A stretch of 64,000 nucleotides of DNA from positions 1 through 64,000 of the forward strand of contig VIIQ02000100.1 in NCBI GenBank assembly GCA_007449985.2. Direction: 5' to 3'. This document shows positions 1-14,190 of this stretch, in pieces (positions within the stretch are counted from its first letter, which is position 1; every line of letters begins with the position of its first letter). This DNA comes from Desmodesmus armatus. Lineage: Eukaryota > Chlorophyta > Chlorophyceae > Sphaeropleales > Scenedesmaceae. A program made the position numbers and the translations under genes. Under the pieces are notes generated by a model that saw only the letters and a program-made list of their open reading frames with translations, was not told the origin of the DNA and made no database searches.

Positions 1-571
1 TGGTGCCAGAACCTTCGCAGCTGACCAATCCCCTGCAGCGTTCCAAGCCCCCCCATTGATCTGTCCCTGGTTCCGGTCCTGCCATGCCCATGCTCCCCGC
101 ACCGCATCAGTGGCCACCCCCCTTGCCCGGACCCTGCTGCTGCGCCTGCTGCCACCTGCCGCGGCGCAGCAAGCAGCAGCAGAGATGGGTGGCGGCTGTT
201 GCTGTTGCTGCTGCTGCGGTTGCAGTCTGCATTGCCTGCAGCAGCTGCATCAGCTCATTAGTCATAACCAGCCACAGTCAGCAGCTGAAACATTGACACC
301 AGCTCAGCTGCCACTCTGGGATCCACTCAGGAAACCTGCAGCCCCCCCTCCCGCTGCGCTGACGTGCCCTCAACAGCCGTTCTGAAGCAATCAGCGCAGC
401 CACTTCCCGGCTGCATCTGCTGCTGATGCTGGCAGCTCTGCCACATGCTGCACCTGTTCCGCACAGGAAACATACTCCCCTGCACCTGCTGCTGGATGCT
501 CTGGTGGTGCTGAAGGTATGCTTGCCCTTCCAGCAGCCCGCCTCGCTGCTCCCCTTGCCACGTCAGCACTG

Positions 572-629
<58 letters not shown>

Positions 630-1780
630 CGGCAGCCCTGCGTCTACTGCAATGGCTGAGGTCAAGCAGCCCAGCAGCAGCTGGACGCATGGAGCACCCA
701 CACCCTGCCTCTCGTGCAACCAGGCTCCCAACAGGGGTCCTCATCATCCCAGTGGTAGTAACCAGCATCACACCAGCCTTAGGCGCCACCCAATCATCAC
801 TGCTGACCTCCTGCTCCCCAGCAGCAGCAGCAGCAGCAGCAGCAGAGGTGCCCCCTGGTGTGTGAGGCACCCACCAGAGATCCTGCAGCCAGCTGCTTCA
901 GCCGGGTTTAGCTGCCGCCCCCAAACCCTGGGAGAAGTGCTGCTTGAGGAGCGGCAGCAGCACGAGGATGTCCTCTTCCACCCTCCTGTCCTTTGCTGCT
1001 GCTACCATCACCTCACCCACTGCTGCTGCTGCCCCGCTGCACAAGGTTCTCTAAGGCAGGCACTAACTGGTCAATGTATATGGGGCAGGGCTCTATCTTC
1101 CTTGAGACCAGCCCCTCCCCACTGCTGTCGCTGCTGTCGTGCCATTCCCACCCGCCTCTCCAGCCTCTGTAGGGGCGGGGCCACAGCTGCTAGGACTCCT
1201 GCACACAGGGACTGAAGCTGCGCAGCAGCGGCTGGGGGAAGGGCGGGAACTGCTGCTGCTGCTGCTGCTGGAGGGCTGGTGGGGGTGTAAGAACCTGGTC
1301 CTGCTGCTGCTGTGTGAACACTTGTTGCTGCTGCTGCTGCTGCTGGGGGCCTGCAGGGGATGGCTGTGTGGGTGTCAGTTGCTGCAGCAGTGTTGTTGTG
1401 TGGCTTGTGAGGTCCTGCAGCAGCAGGCTGGGTCCTGCCCTGCTCTTGGCCATGCACACGGTGCCTGGGGAGGGGGGGGGGCAGCAGGTGCAACCACCAG
1501 CACTTGCAGTGTGTACTTTGCTGTCCTGTGCCTCTGCACTACGGCACACCACCTGCACCATACGGCATGAGGCTAGCACTGCAGGCCAAAGAAGCAGGGG
1601 CATCAATGAGAAGGCTGGGCCAGAATTGGTTGTACAGACAATGGCCCCAGGGGGTCATCATGTACCAGAGACCCAGACAGCAGGTACTGTGCAGACAATT
1701 GGCCACGTATCAGCGAAAAACGAAACAATTCGAGGCAAATGCAGGCCCACTCTGCCGTGTGCCCCTGCTGTGCTGCCTAC
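1..1780. repeat. Triplet-repeat rich stretch, no resolved gene
   Basis: The stretch is dominated by CAG/CTG repeats: a long (CAG)n run at about 574-628, shorter ones at 819-845 and 1254-1345, and a G-run at 1841-1852 just beyond its right edge. All long frames here are poly-Q, poly-A, poly-L or poly-C readings of the same repeats and give no family signal. It may contain the last exons and 3' UTR of the minus-strand oxygenase gene to its right, because that gene's last recognisable exon (1781-1825) ends in a GT donor in phase 2. I could not identify the following exon. Confidence 0.6.
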
Positions 1781-4700
1781 CTGTGTGAGGCTGGCCACAG
1801 CACCAGGGCAGCATGCCGGTACCACCTGCAGACCGACACGGGGGGGGGGGGGCACCATGGGACAAGTAGAGAGTGCATGGGCGTGTGGGGTCGGCAGCAA
1901 CCTGGTGTGGCTCTCTGACAAGCGTAAGTGGTCTATGGCATGCTTTCATACTGCCAATGCATACTACAGTATACAGCAGTTGGTCAGGGGCGAGACTCCT
2001 TGATCTGTCAGGCCAACTTGAGGCTCAAGAAGCGGTACACCTGCAGACATGGTCTGGCAGCTTCTATGGCATAGAGGCTGGCTGACTCTGCACAAATTCA
2101 AGCCGACAGCATCACACCCACTGCTCACAGACACCTTCCCAACCACCTGTCTATAGCCCCCCCCCCCCACACCACCACCACCACCAATCTATCCCCTACC
2201 ACCACCAATCCACCACCACCACCTGTGCCCCTCTTTCACTCCCCACCTGTCAATAGGTGCCCCCTCATTCCCTGTGGGTCCCTCTGCCTCCTCCCTGTCA
2301 GGCTGCAGCTTCGCGAATGCATCCTCCTGAAACACACAGCAGCATTGAGTCACCGCAGCATCAGTAAAGCGCAGCCAGCACACTCACTGACACTGTCACG
2401 GACACTATCACTGGCAGCGGAGTACTATTTGTACTGATAGTGGTGTGGTACCCCCCCCCCCAAAGGGCCCCGCTGCGTACGAACTGAGCCACCAGCCCTG
2501 TACCGCATGGCTTGCGCAAGCATGCATGCAGGCACGCTTGTGTCATGTCAAATTGTCATGTGGAGACATCATTATGAACAGATCTGCACCAACCCTCGTT
2601 TGAGCAGCGTACCGGCATCATCTCCTGCTGCTGTATGATAGTTCTCCCCATGCCGCGCAGGTCCTGTCCAGCCAGCATGCACCAGTGGTCGATGCTGTAG
2701 GTGGACTCAAGGTCCCAGTCATCACTGTTGCCTGGGAGAGGTTGGAGAGAGGCCAGCACAGAGGCTTGGGTGGGCTTGGACGGCAGCCAGGCAGACAGTG
2801 CGGCTATATGAAAGTCTGCGGACCAGTTGGTGTTACCTGGTAACCTGGCGGGGGAGGGGGGGGGGTAACCAGCTGGCCACACAGGCGGTCCACCCAATTG
2901 AACAGTGGGTCAGGTAAGAGACCGACTGACCACTGTGGCACCCGCTGGCAGACTGACTACTTGTCTGACTGACTGTCCCTGCACCGCACCCACAGGCAGC
3001 AAGGGTCTGTTACAACACAGTGACGCAAGCCCATCAAAGCACACCCTGACGCTGTGCACGGAGCGGGAACGACCAGTTTTCAGCGTTTTTCTTTTTGGCG
3101 CGCACTCGTGGCCCTGACCCATCGACACTGTACCTCCATGACCCACGATACTCCTGCCTCACATTAGACCCCGCCAACTACACTGCCCCCTCCCCGGCCC
3201 CCGAATCTGCCGCCCCACCCCCCACCCAGCGCAGGGTGCAGGGCACAACCTCCTACATTCATAGGAGTTGAGTCCTTTATCCCCCCCTCACCGTCCTCGT
3301 AGTCATCGTCTCCTGCGTCGCCGCTCTCGTGGCACCGTGCCTGCACCAGGGCCACACCCAGCCCCGTCTGCTGAGCCAGCTGCAGCAGCAGCCCTGCACG
3401 CTGGACATCCCTGCCCTTCAGCGAGGCCAGGCCCCTACGGCCCTCCTGGGTGTACCTGCAGGGGCAGTGCAGACAGCCTTGCGATAAGCCTACCGACTGT
3501 ATTAGTCAAGAAACTGGGGGTATGACAGGTAGTATGGGCCTGACTTGGTGCAGTCCTGTACTCTGCCTGTGTAGCCTAGGTTCAGGGTCAAGGGCATATC
3601 TTCTTGACCTTAAGGCACCAAGACCCTACGTAGCCTGTCACACTCGTCCTCCTAGTAGGTGTTTCAATCAGTCACATGAGACAGACGTGGTGAGACAGTC
3701 ATGTAACAATACACACTGAGTGCGCGATTGACCAGGTGGCCTAGTTGCCCAATATTCTTGCAACCTGCACGAAGCTCAGCTCTCAGGGCTTGCTTGCTTG
3801 TGCAACAGACAGGTACTGCCCCCGGATCATGTGCGGGGCATGTTGTGTGTTAGGAGGCAAGGGTATATTGCAGTCCCAGCGTCTGACGCACGCCTGTCAC
3901 AGTGTACTCCAATAATTGCCTCATGATGTCATGTGTTTCAGACTGAGACGCCAGGATTCCTGACGCAAGTTTGTATTCCACGCCGAGTAAGGTGTGTTCC
4001 CCTACCTGTGTTCCAGCATGTACACGAGGAAGGGTGGGCCTTGGGGGTCTGCCTCCCACTGCTCACACAGCTGAGACATGTGGGCCAGCAGGTCAGGCTG
4101 CAAGGTCGGGGCGTTGGGAGCCGGGGCACCAGCCAGCCTCAGGTTGTATGTCAGGCACACCCTGCAGAGCAGGACAAACAGCGGCAGCAAACACGCCTAC
4201 CCTAGGACCAATGAAACCGGCCAGTTGCAGTGCGGACAAACAGCTGTGTGCAGAAGCAGCAGACCCCCAACCCCAGCGGCAGCATACGTCCACCTGTTTA
4301 GTTCTGGGAAGTCACGCTGGTGTCAGCCGCAACACAATTGGACAAGCAACTTGATGCTGCAGGAAGGCGGGTTGCTGACATGTGGTTTGCGGGTCCACGT
4401 ACTACTTGTAGTGTCTGCAAAGGTTCCCGCTGCCTGAACTGTAGCCCGGCCATGGCTAGTGAAGCATCTCCTGCAGGATATCAGCTCTTTTGGACAAAGA
4501 GGAGTGGTTCAGGAGTGGTTCTTACTTACGCACTGTTACAGAAGAGACCAAGCACATACAATGATCCTGCCGCCCACCCACCTGTATCCCTTTGTAACCG
4601 GCTTGACCTCGTGCTCGCAGTCAGCGTAGAAGGCCACATATGATATGCTGCTGTCAGCGTGCCCCAGCTGCTGTGTGCCGTACACCTGCTGCTGCCCGTT

Positions 4701-5916
4701 GTGCCGTACCACCAGGCTGCCGCCCTGGAAGCTGCTGGGCAGATGGATGACCAGCGTGCCAAACATGCCTGGGACCTGCAGCAGCACGGAGAGGGACAAG
4801 GAGGGTACAGCAGGACATGCACACGTTCTTGACATTATTTTACGTATGGAAGAGGACGTAGGCCGCTGTGACGGTGGGTGCTGGCGCCAGCATGCTAAAA
4901 AAGGTCATGGGTTCGTACACCTCGCATGGTTGACAGGCATACAGCCGCAAGGTCACGATGTGTATCATCCCCACAGTGTATAGACTGGGGCAAACCATCA
5001 TGTCTGCCTGGGAAAACCCATGAATCAACAATGATGGAGAGGGGCTGCATGCAGCTCTGCCTAGCGGGCGCCAAATCACAAGGATTCAATCCGCAGCACT
5101 GCACCCGCCAACCACAACACAAGATGTCCCTGACGTTAGGGTGCAGGGTGTCCTAGCCGTCGCACCTTTTCTGTGTCCTTGTGTGGTGCGAAGAAGCTTC
5201 CCTGTTCATACAGCAGCAGCTTGTACAGCTGCGCCTCCACCCTCCTGTCATCAACCAGCCCCAGGCCGCTGCACACACTGTCCAGTATGGCAGCCAGTGT
5301 ACGCAGCCAGCTGCTGCTCAGGGCCACATGGAACTTGTCAGGACCCAACTGCCAGGTGTGACGTATGCTGGTGTCCACCACTGTGCTGGTGCCGCGGCCA
5401 AAGGGTGCCTGATCACACACTGACTTCAGGGACTCGGCAGCTGCTGGGGTGAGGGGCAGGGAGACTTCACCCAAGCCATCAACCTGTGGAGTGAGTTTCG
5501 GCAGGGAGAGTATGCTGTGTGGGTGAGGTTCATGCAAGGGGGAGAGTGCCAGCTGTCTCCCTGACAATGCGCAAGCAAACCTGCAGTAGCTTTCAGTGCC
5601 AGGCTGGCTGATGCTGTGGGGTGATTGTCGCTTTGATATTTCCTGCATCACTGGGCCAGAAACAGTGGCAGCTGAATACATCGGGACTGGTTTGTCAGCC
5701 ATTGCCAACCAATGAGCCATACAGCTGACCTGGCTGCCTGGTCACTGCAGCTAATGACCAGCTGTGGTCTCACCTCTAGGACGGGTGCAGGTGTGTGCTG
5801 GCGCTCAGGGAACCTCCACACGCAAAACTGCAAGTTCCAGCCCTGTAAAGCACCTTGGCCAACTCTAGGGCGTACTTTGGCTGTCCTTCATCAGTACTCC
5901 GGAATGCGTCAGCCAT
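1781..5916 (-). CDS. 2OG-Fe(II) oxygenase, prolyl 4-hydroxylase-like (C-terminus unresolved)
   Basis: Probable non-haem iron/2-oxoglutarate dioxygenase of a large algal/fungal family related to prolyl 4-hydroxylases; the substrate is unknown. Eight exons fit by phase: 5774-5916, 5166-5483, 4582-4775, 4006-4161, 3292-3455, 2613-2731, 2247-2326 and 1781-1825. Start chosen at MADAFRSTDEG (5916). Conserved blocks in order: VDGLGEVSLPL, then YKLLLYEQGSFFAPHKDTEK, which carries the expected first iron ligands (H and D in HKDTE), then GMFGTLVIHLPS and GGSLVVRHNG, then TGNEGAPIDRWYRHAALVL. Exon 1 reads in frame with exon 2 only if one base is added near 5813. The right-hand border is clear; the left (C-terminal) border is not, since exon 1781-1825 ends in a donor. 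Other catalytic ligands, such as the distal His, were not assigned with certainty. Family assignment is confident; the precise role is not. Confidence 0.78.
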
Positions 5917-6713
5917 CTTCCGACACGGACCAGGCGCAAGGGCGCAAGCTACAACGCAATCAGCATCGCGGAGGTTTATAACTTTCACACGGTGACAATG
6001 AGGCCCAGAATGGCAGGTGAAAGCAGCTTGAAAGCGCTGGTCAAAGCTCTGGTCAAACCCACAGCAATTTTCCCTAGCTTTGTGCATTTTGTCCTGTTCT
6101 TTCCACAGTGAGGCTAGCAACCGACAGCAACCAGACCTTGCATGCATTTGCCACTCATTATGGCCTGTGGGATGCACATGCTGTGATCCATTGCTGGGAA
6201 ACAATGAGCAGAGAACCTAGCTATCTGTGCACAGGCAGCAGCTGGGGGGGGGGGGGGGGGTAGTTACTAGGCTGGACACGCCCCTCATAGGAGCAGCAGC
6301 TGGTGTTGTGCTGGTGCTACTGCTGATGACCATCAGCCCCAGCAAAGCTGTCAGATCTGTCCCAACACCAGGTGTTACAAGGCATCCAGCCACCCAGGGC
6401 CTGCATTAGCCTGCATCCCAAGACAGCCCGGTCTTGGAGACCGCCTTATACATTGTCCAAATTCCTGACGCACAGCACACAACAGAAAATGTCTATGATA
6501 CAATGCCGCATCCAGCCTTCACTACTCAACAGCACCCACACCGAAAAACCTGCGCTGGCCAGGCCAGCTATGCTGTCCTTGCAAGACCAACCGTCTCCTG
6601 AATAAATTCAGAATGTTACCACCGCTGCTGCAGCTGTTGCTTTGCCATGCTGCAACACTGCCCAGCATCTGCCCAACACAGCCCTAGGGCACAGCTGCAC
6701 TCATGAGAATTTA
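5917..6713. other. Intergenic: oxygenase 5' flank and NDUFS6 3' flank
   Basis: Both neighbours are on the minus strand, so this holds the promoter of the oxygenase and the 3' UTR of NDUFS6. It contains a G17 homopolymer at 6244-6260 followed by TAGTTAC. A similar poly-G plus TAGTTAC occurs near 20959-20982. No coding sequence was seen. Confidence 0.6.
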
Positions 6714-6836
6714 TCAGTGCGCCATCCACGTGTGTGGGTCGCTGTAGTACTTGTTGCCTGTGTATTTGCACACTGCTGGGTTCTCCTTGCTGCTGCCACG
6801 CAGGTTGATGTACTCAACCTGCAGCAGGGACGGGGG

Positions 6837-6867
<31 letters not shown>

Positions 6868-8574
6868 GGGGGGGGCAGCAGCAGCAACAGTGACGGGGGA
6901 CCAGGTGAGGCACACACGGGCATGCAGAAGCATGCAGAAAGGCATCAAGGTCATGGCATCTGGCTGCATCAGACTCATGTGGGGAGCAAAGGCTACAGCA
7001 CTGCCCATCAGCTGGGGGCACTGCCCCAACAGCAGTTGCTGCAACACTGCTGACTGCGGGCTGGGTACCTCATGACTGCTTGGTGCCACTGGTGCCACTG
7101 CAGATGATGCATGTGCCACGAACGACACTCTTATCTATCACACTGTGCAGCTGGCTGGTTGCAGCATAAGCTGCCTCTCGAGAGTGTCCGCAAGCTCTGG
7201 CTGCTGTTACACTGCAGTGTTAGACACTAAGCTTGATGACAGGCGATACTAAGCTTGATGACAGGCGATACAATCATCATGACAGTCAGAAACACTTTCG
7301 TGAGGGTGCATCTAGTGTGTCTAGTGTGTACAGCTGGCTGGTTGTACAGTGTGCTGTGCCCCTGCCTCTGGCCACTTACTGGGCACCCCAGTGCTGGGTC
7401 ATCACCTGCAGCACAAAGCGGCAAAGTGGCAACAGGCGCAAGTCGGTTCGCAGGGTGCAAGCGTTTGAGGAGCAGCTGCAAGTGTCCAGCCACCACAGGT
7501 CATGCTACCAGCCCTGCTGCTGCTGATTGTGTACTGGATGTGCTGTTACTGCTCACTAGCTTCGCTCTGCTGCACCAAGTGACACCATACAACACAAACG
7601 AGCTGAAGGCAAACTCCCACGCCCGTTGAGCTGTGTGTGCCGCCACAGCCTCCCTGGCCACTTGTGTTGCAGCTGGTGATCGAGCTGGTGACATGGGGCT
7701 GCCTACTCACTTCCGTATGAGGCCACGACTGGCCCTGACACCTTGATGGGCTCTGCCTCCTGAATGTACTCCAGGGGGGACTTGATGTCACCCTGCAACA
7801 ACACACACCACCAACAGCAGCAACCCGCAGGGCCTTGGCTCTGGTGCTGGGTGGCAGCACACGCCGTGATAGCCTGTGCTCTGGCTGATACACACAGGCA
7901 GCTGTGGATAGCATAGACAGCCAGCTGCATTCGTAACCTGACGTGCAACTGACACATCTGTGTGTATGCATAAGTTAAAGGTAGAGATGTGTGCAGGAGG
8001 GAGCATGCAGCTGCATATTGTCAAGCTGGTGCTGTGAGTCCATAGAGCTTGCGCAGGCCAACCATACTCACATCCAACCACTTTTGGTGTGGTTGTTGAT
8101 GCCATCGCCCTTGCCTAGACCACTATTGGACCTGCACAGGCACACGCACATACACGACATGAATGGCTGAGCCAACCCCACTGCTTTGCGGGTCCACCCC
8201 ATTGCTTCTTGCTCCTCATGAACCCTGCCTACAGGTCAAAGTATGCATTAGGGAGCACCACCAGCAAGCCGACCAGTGGCCTGAACGAGAGTTTTCAACC
8301 CGCCCAGCAAGCATCCCCGCTGCTGTGCACATCAACCCTCCTACCTGAGGTCACCCACAAATGCCTGACCAGGGTACTTTGTGACTGGGACATTGTCTGC
8401 AGTCTGTGCTGGGATCTTGATAGCCTTCCAGTCCTTTGCCGGGATCAAGTTGTCAGATGCCTTGGCTGAGCCGCTGCTCGCCTTGGTTGCATACAGCGCT
8501 GCCCCTGCTGCTGCTGTGGCCTGCTGCTGCACGCCCTGCTGCAGCAGGATGGCACTGAGGCGCACACAGAGCAT
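6714..8574 (-). CDS. NDUFS6: Mitochondrial complex I subunit NDUFS6 (13-kDa Fe-S protein 6)
   Basis: Accessory matrix-arm subunit of NADH:ubiquinone oxidoreductase. Five exons: 8345-8574, 8072-8131, 7711-7792, a 26-nt micro-exon 7380-7405, and 6714-6818. The first about 30 residues (MLCVRLSAILLQQG...) look like a mitochondrial presequence. The plant-type signature is present in order: INNHTK-WLD, then IKSPLEYIQEAEPIKVSG, then DDPALGCPVEYINL, then NPAVCKYTGNKYY. The exons sum to 503 nt; one added base in the A4 run at 8082-8085 gives 504 nt (167 aa) and turns HTKSGWM into the conserved HTKKWLD join. The usual C/H/C/C zinc ligands are largely replaced here (see findings). Divergently transcribed from calmodulin. 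The family assignment is strong from order and spacing of conserved blocks. Confidence 0.88.
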
Positions 8575-9022
8575 CTAGGACTGCTGTGTGGCTGCTGTTG
8601 ATGTGAGTACTGGGAATGCAGAGGAGGGTGAGGGACAGATCGTGGATGGTGTAGCAACCCCTCGAAGGAGTGCGGCAGTCCCGGAATGGCGTGTCTATGC
8701 CCAGAAAGCTTACAATCAGCCAACAATCAGCTTCGGTCCAGTCCTCTTCACGGGGGTTTAAAATTTGTTGGGGTTGTACACAATTTGTGTGATGCTGTGC
8801 TCCTCGTTCTTGCCTTGCATCTCATTACAGCTGCACAGGTACTGAAGTGAGGCGCTGTTTGACACCCACGTGCACCCTGACATTCAGGCAAAGTCCCACT
8901 CACCAGGGTCCCACCTCTGGAGGAGTAGTGCAGTTGCTCTCGGTGCTTCCGTGCTCACTTGACAGATCATATCTTGACCCTTTCGCCACCCCTTCAGCGC
9001 GTCAAACAGCCCAGCCAGCACC
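8575..9022. promoter_or_regulatory. Bidirectional promoter interval NDUFS6 / calmodulin
   Basis: The start codons of the minus-strand NDUFS6 gene and the plus-strand calmodulin gene face away from each other across 448 nt. A shared promoter region and both 5' UTRs must lie here. I see no clear TATA box or named motif, so the call rests on gene orientation only. Confidence 0.5.
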
Positions 9023-10400
<1,378 letters not shown>

Positions 10401-12768
10401 AGCTGCAGGGGGACAGCGGATCAACTAGGGGCTGGCAGCAGTCAGGTGGCGGGCTCCCCTCCGTAGGATGTCGACCCAGTAGGGCAGGGGTCTGAGGTCA
10501 TGCTTAGCTGAGTGCTGACAGCTGCATGATGCACAGCGCTGGCGCACGGCGCTGCAGTGCATGCATGCGGGGCGCTGCGCTGCAGCTTGGCTGTCGCACA
10601 GGCTGCAGCTGCGTCAGTCTGGGCATGGTCCCATGATTGCTGCTGCCATACGTGCCGCGGGCATGGCTGGTCGACTGTTGAGGTTGGCTGCTGCTGCATG
10701 CACGTGTGTCACATGCTGAGCAGGTTATGGCCTGTGGGTCCAGCACATATGTCACAAAATGCATGTGCTGTTTATCTTGCACTGCATCGCTCTGTGTCGT
10801 CGGGATTTTTTGAAGTGAGCAGAGGTAACAAAGCTTGATTTTCTACTGTGTTCCAAAATTTGGCAGCAGTGGTGACATGTTGAGAGGTGCATGGCATCTC
10901 CCTCAGCAGCCAAGTTCTACCTGGGCTGTGTTCATTCTGTGACCTTGTAGCAACAGCACGTCGTAGTAGGTACTTGTGCAAGCCAGATTCAAAGCACATC
11001 CGGCTGAGTCAGCCCCAAGCGTCAGCCTCCATTGCCACACATGCAGGACTGTGGGTGTGCAGCTCAACTAGCAGCCCTACACGGCCTCAGTAAGGAGAAC
11101 ACACTCAATCCCTACTGAGGGAGGCAACATTCATCCTGTCCCAATCCAGGCATCATTGCGCCAGGTCCAGGCACGACATACACCCTAGATCTCTAGCTGC
11201 CCAACAACGGTCCGTGTCGCCAGACAGACAGTGTGTGGACAGGGCACGGTGACTCAACCATTTCACTCTTGTTGGTGAACCATGAGACGTGTTAGCAGGC
11301 CCATGTTGTACATCTCTAAACCCTGTCCAACTTTGAGGGTTCAGCTGTCGTGCAGAATTAGCTGGCTTGTCGAGGACATGCACACACGCATGCATAGCAG
11401 CAGGAGTGAGCAGAGCTGGCCCTTGAGCTCTGGGTCCAAGCCAGAGTTGCAGTCATATCATCTGAGTGGTTGGGCCTGCAGCAGCTGCAGTGGGCTGTTT
11501 TGGACGCAACGCTGCGCTTAGCGTGAGTCCACAATTTGACAGACGCAAACTTCCACCCTGACTTGCGGTTTTATGTTGCCAGCCACCGAACTGTATGCAC
11601 CTTTCCACAACACAAATGCCTCAATACCAGCAACACACCACATGCACAACCAGGCATGCTGTCCTGTACACAACGACCACCCTGCCCAAATCAAGATGCA
11701 GGATCTCATGCCAAACACATCAACAAACAAGCGGGCACAACATAGCTATGTCACACGCTGGAAGCATGTTGCAGATGCTGCTGCAGCCGCCTGGCGGGCT
11801 CTCACGCACAACACTGTAGCACATGGCTCTGCCCGTGACAAGCAGCCAAACGGTCAACCACAACACCTCGCTCATCTACCATTTGGGTCCACAGTCAGCC
11901 CAGGCCCCTCTACACATTGCATTGCACCAATAGGGCTGCTGGCTTGGTGCAAATGGCCAACCAAAACCAACCAAGACCTCACATTCCACAACAATCATTG
12001 GGGCCATATGGCCCACACCGTCGCCAGCTATCCCTAGAAGATGGATGCAGCATAGGCTGCTTGAGCTGGTGACGCTACCCTCGTAAGGCTGCTATCAAGC
12101 GCAGCTGACCCCAATGCCCCTGGCAGACATGCAGCAGATTGCACCATCCAAAGCAGAGCATGCCACCAAAGGCAACTGCATGCACACCTGTGTCACCAGC
12201 AGCAACCATTTTGATTTGCCACTCACACGTGGCACCATCAGACACAACTCCAAGATGACACAGTGCAGCAAGCACTACTCGAAATCAGGCAGCCTGGAGT
12301 CCAGAAGCCGCGAGCAAAGTGCATCACCTAAGATGGTCGTGTCGGGCGCTGTAGGCAGACCACCAGCAGACCACCATCACCCGTAACAAATGTGTTGCAG
12401 ACATGGTAACCAGGAGGCGGCAACCACAGCACAACGATTCACATCAAACCCATGCACCTTGCAACAAATGGCTACAACTGTACGGTGCTGAAAGTGCACC
12501 AGGAAAGATGGTGCACGCCGAACAGCAATCAAGACGCTTCAGGATCCAGGCAGTCATGCTGGTGTAGGACACCGGCGGCCCTCAAAAAACGGATCATGGC
12601 ACAATGTCACACCACACAGCTCTGCATGGATCCGGCAAGCAGCATCAATCACACTCACATGGTTAGAACTATTGACAAAACAACTGGATGTAGGCAAGCC
12701 ACACAGCCAACAAACGCTGTGCAGCACGGCAAGGCATTTCACCACACACAAACCTTGGCAGTGCCACA
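10401..12768. other. Convergent intergenic interval, no gene seen
   Basis: Lies between the 3' ends of calmodulin (plus) and the BTB-like gene (minus). The left part, to about 11.55 kb, is G/T-leaning on the plus strand. The right part, about 11.56-12.76 kb, is strongly A/C-rich on the plus strand and therefore has long but meaningless open frames such as 12452-12973. The simplest reading is two long 3' UTRs meeting tail to tail. No conserved coding block was found. Confidence 0.55.
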
Positions 12769-13830
12769 TCAGGCAGCGGCGTTGCCATTAAAAAAGGCAT
12801 CCGCAGACGCCGAATCTGAGAAGTTGCGACCCAGCAGCAGCTGTACTGGCAAGTTTAGAACGCTTGTGTATGAAGGCAGCTGCAGTGTGATGTTCCCTTC
12901 AAAGAGCGCCAGCTCAACCTGGACTGTAGCCCCAGCCTTGGCCCCCACAAAGTCCCGCAGCAGGTGCGCATGAAACTTCAGCGCCTTGGTTACCACATCA
13001 TACGTGGGGACCCCAATAGGCTTGAGCAGGCTGTTGTGACCAATGCTGTCGGGCATGAGGCTGCATGGCTGCGACAGCACGCTGTTGATGTAAGCCTCCT
13101 TACTGAGTGTGCTGTTGCCCAAGGCTGCCTCCAACACTGCATCACTGAAGATCAAGCCTGTAACACCGGCCAACAGCACTGAGCCACCTGCCGGCCCAGC
13201 ATTGAGCAGCAGGAACTGGTGCAGCAGATTGAGCAGCGGTTGCAGGCGCAGCACATGCGCCAGCTGCAGCAGCGCGGACAGCTGCTTGGCCTTTTGCTGT
13301 GCAATATGGCGGCACTGCTCAGGAGATGCCAGGGGGGCACCTACTTTTGCACTGCCCATGCTGTGCAGGTGGAACTGCATCAGCTGGTGACTTGATTTGC
13401 TGTAAAAGTAGGCGTAGCCCAAGAGAGGCAGCTCCACCAGCTGCTCCGGCAACTGCACGACAACCTTGAGCTGCTCCAGCTGGGTGCATGCTGCATTCAA
13501 CACACCTGCATATGACCCCACTGCGTTGGCAAACGCCAGCACCTGTGTCAGCCCCGTCACCGTGCCGATCAAACTGATGCTGTCAACGCCCAGCTCTGTA
13601 CCATAGTTGCTGCTGTAGCAGCAGTGCAGCCAGCAGCTGACTGTCTCACGGCTGAAGGGCTGGCCGTCATACAGCAGCCCACTGACGTCCCACTCTGCAG
13701 CGTCTGCTGGTAGGGCCCTAGCACAGGAGCTGAGGGCCCGCAGCACAAAGCTCTCTGCTGCTACTGGCTGCCCTGCTGCTACCTTGATCTGGACGTCCTC
13801 ATCCTCCCTGGCACGCTTTCTAGAGCTCAT
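12769..13830 (-). CDS. BTB/POZ-like protein, intronless, 353 aa
   Basis: A single uninterrupted frame. Start chosen at MSSRKRAREDEDVQIKV because the damaged paralogue at 37-38 kb begins in the same way (MSFRKRSRKDEDVHIKV); an upstream in-frame Met at 13914 is not conserved. The N-terminal about 100 residues have the pattern of a BTB fold: DVxIKVAAGQPVAAESFVLRALS, then CARALPADAAEWDVSGLL, then a short helix with CCYSSNYG. The remaining about 250 residues are leucine-rich and helical, without a recognised domain. BTB proteins usually act as dimerisation modules or Cullin-3 substrate adaptors, but no Kelch, MATH or other partner domain is visible, so the role is open. It shares a 360-nt divergent interval with the next gene. 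Lack of introns among intron-dense neighbours suggests a retroposed or recently expanded family. Confidence 0.75.
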   Translation of the reverse strand: MSSRKRAREDEDVQIKVAAGQPVAAESFVLRALSSCARALPADAAEWDVSGLLYDGQPFSRETVSCWLHCCYSSNYGTELGVDSISLIGTVTGLTQVLAFANAVGSYAGVLNAACTQLEQLKVVVQLPEQLVELPLLGYAYFYSKSSHQLMQFHLHSMGSAKVGAPLASPEQCRHIAQQKAKQLSALLQLAHVLRLQPLLNLLHQFLLLNAGPAGGSVLLAGVTGLIFSDAVLEAALGNSTLSKEAYINSVLSQPCSLMPDSIGHNSLLKPIGVPTYDVVTKALKFHAHLLRDFVGAKAGATVQVELALFEGNITLQLPSYTSVLNLPVQLLLGRNFSDSASADAFFNGNAAA

Positions 13831-14190
13831 ACTTGCAGTAAAGGAGAAGGAGTGTTGTGGGCACTGGTTGTGGGATCCGAAGCTTGCAGTGTTAGGTGTG
13901 ACAAGGGGAATCAATCGTTTCTACGAGGCGTCACAGCACACTCGACAACACTTGGAGTCGCCATTTTGATTCCAGCTTCTCGTTGAAATTCAAAACTTGA
14001 TCCCAACAACTCCCTGGCTGTCAGCGTGAGGTGGCTCAGAGCCTACTTAGCCCGGCTGCATCGCTCTCCAATTGCAGACCTACTTTTATCAGGCTTTCAA
14101 CGCTCCCGGCCTACCACCTACTTTTCCTTGAGACAAAGCAACAGCAGCATTGTCAGCAGATCACTCACCACACTGAATTTGTGGTGCTGA
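13831..14190. promoter_or_regulatory. Divergent promoter interval
   Basis: Sits between the start codons of the minus-strand BTB-like gene and the plus-strand Q/A-rich gene. It is comparatively A/T-rich for this window. No named motif was recognised. Confidence 0.4.

Noticed and set aside
327..870. Long frames with poly-Leu, poly-Ala or poly-Gln
   Set aside because: They are alternative readings of the (CAG)n tract and carry no other conserved sequence.
11573..12973. Plus-strand frames of 150-170 codons
   Set aside because: Located in the A/C-rich 3' flank of the BTB-like gene; no introns, start context or family signal.
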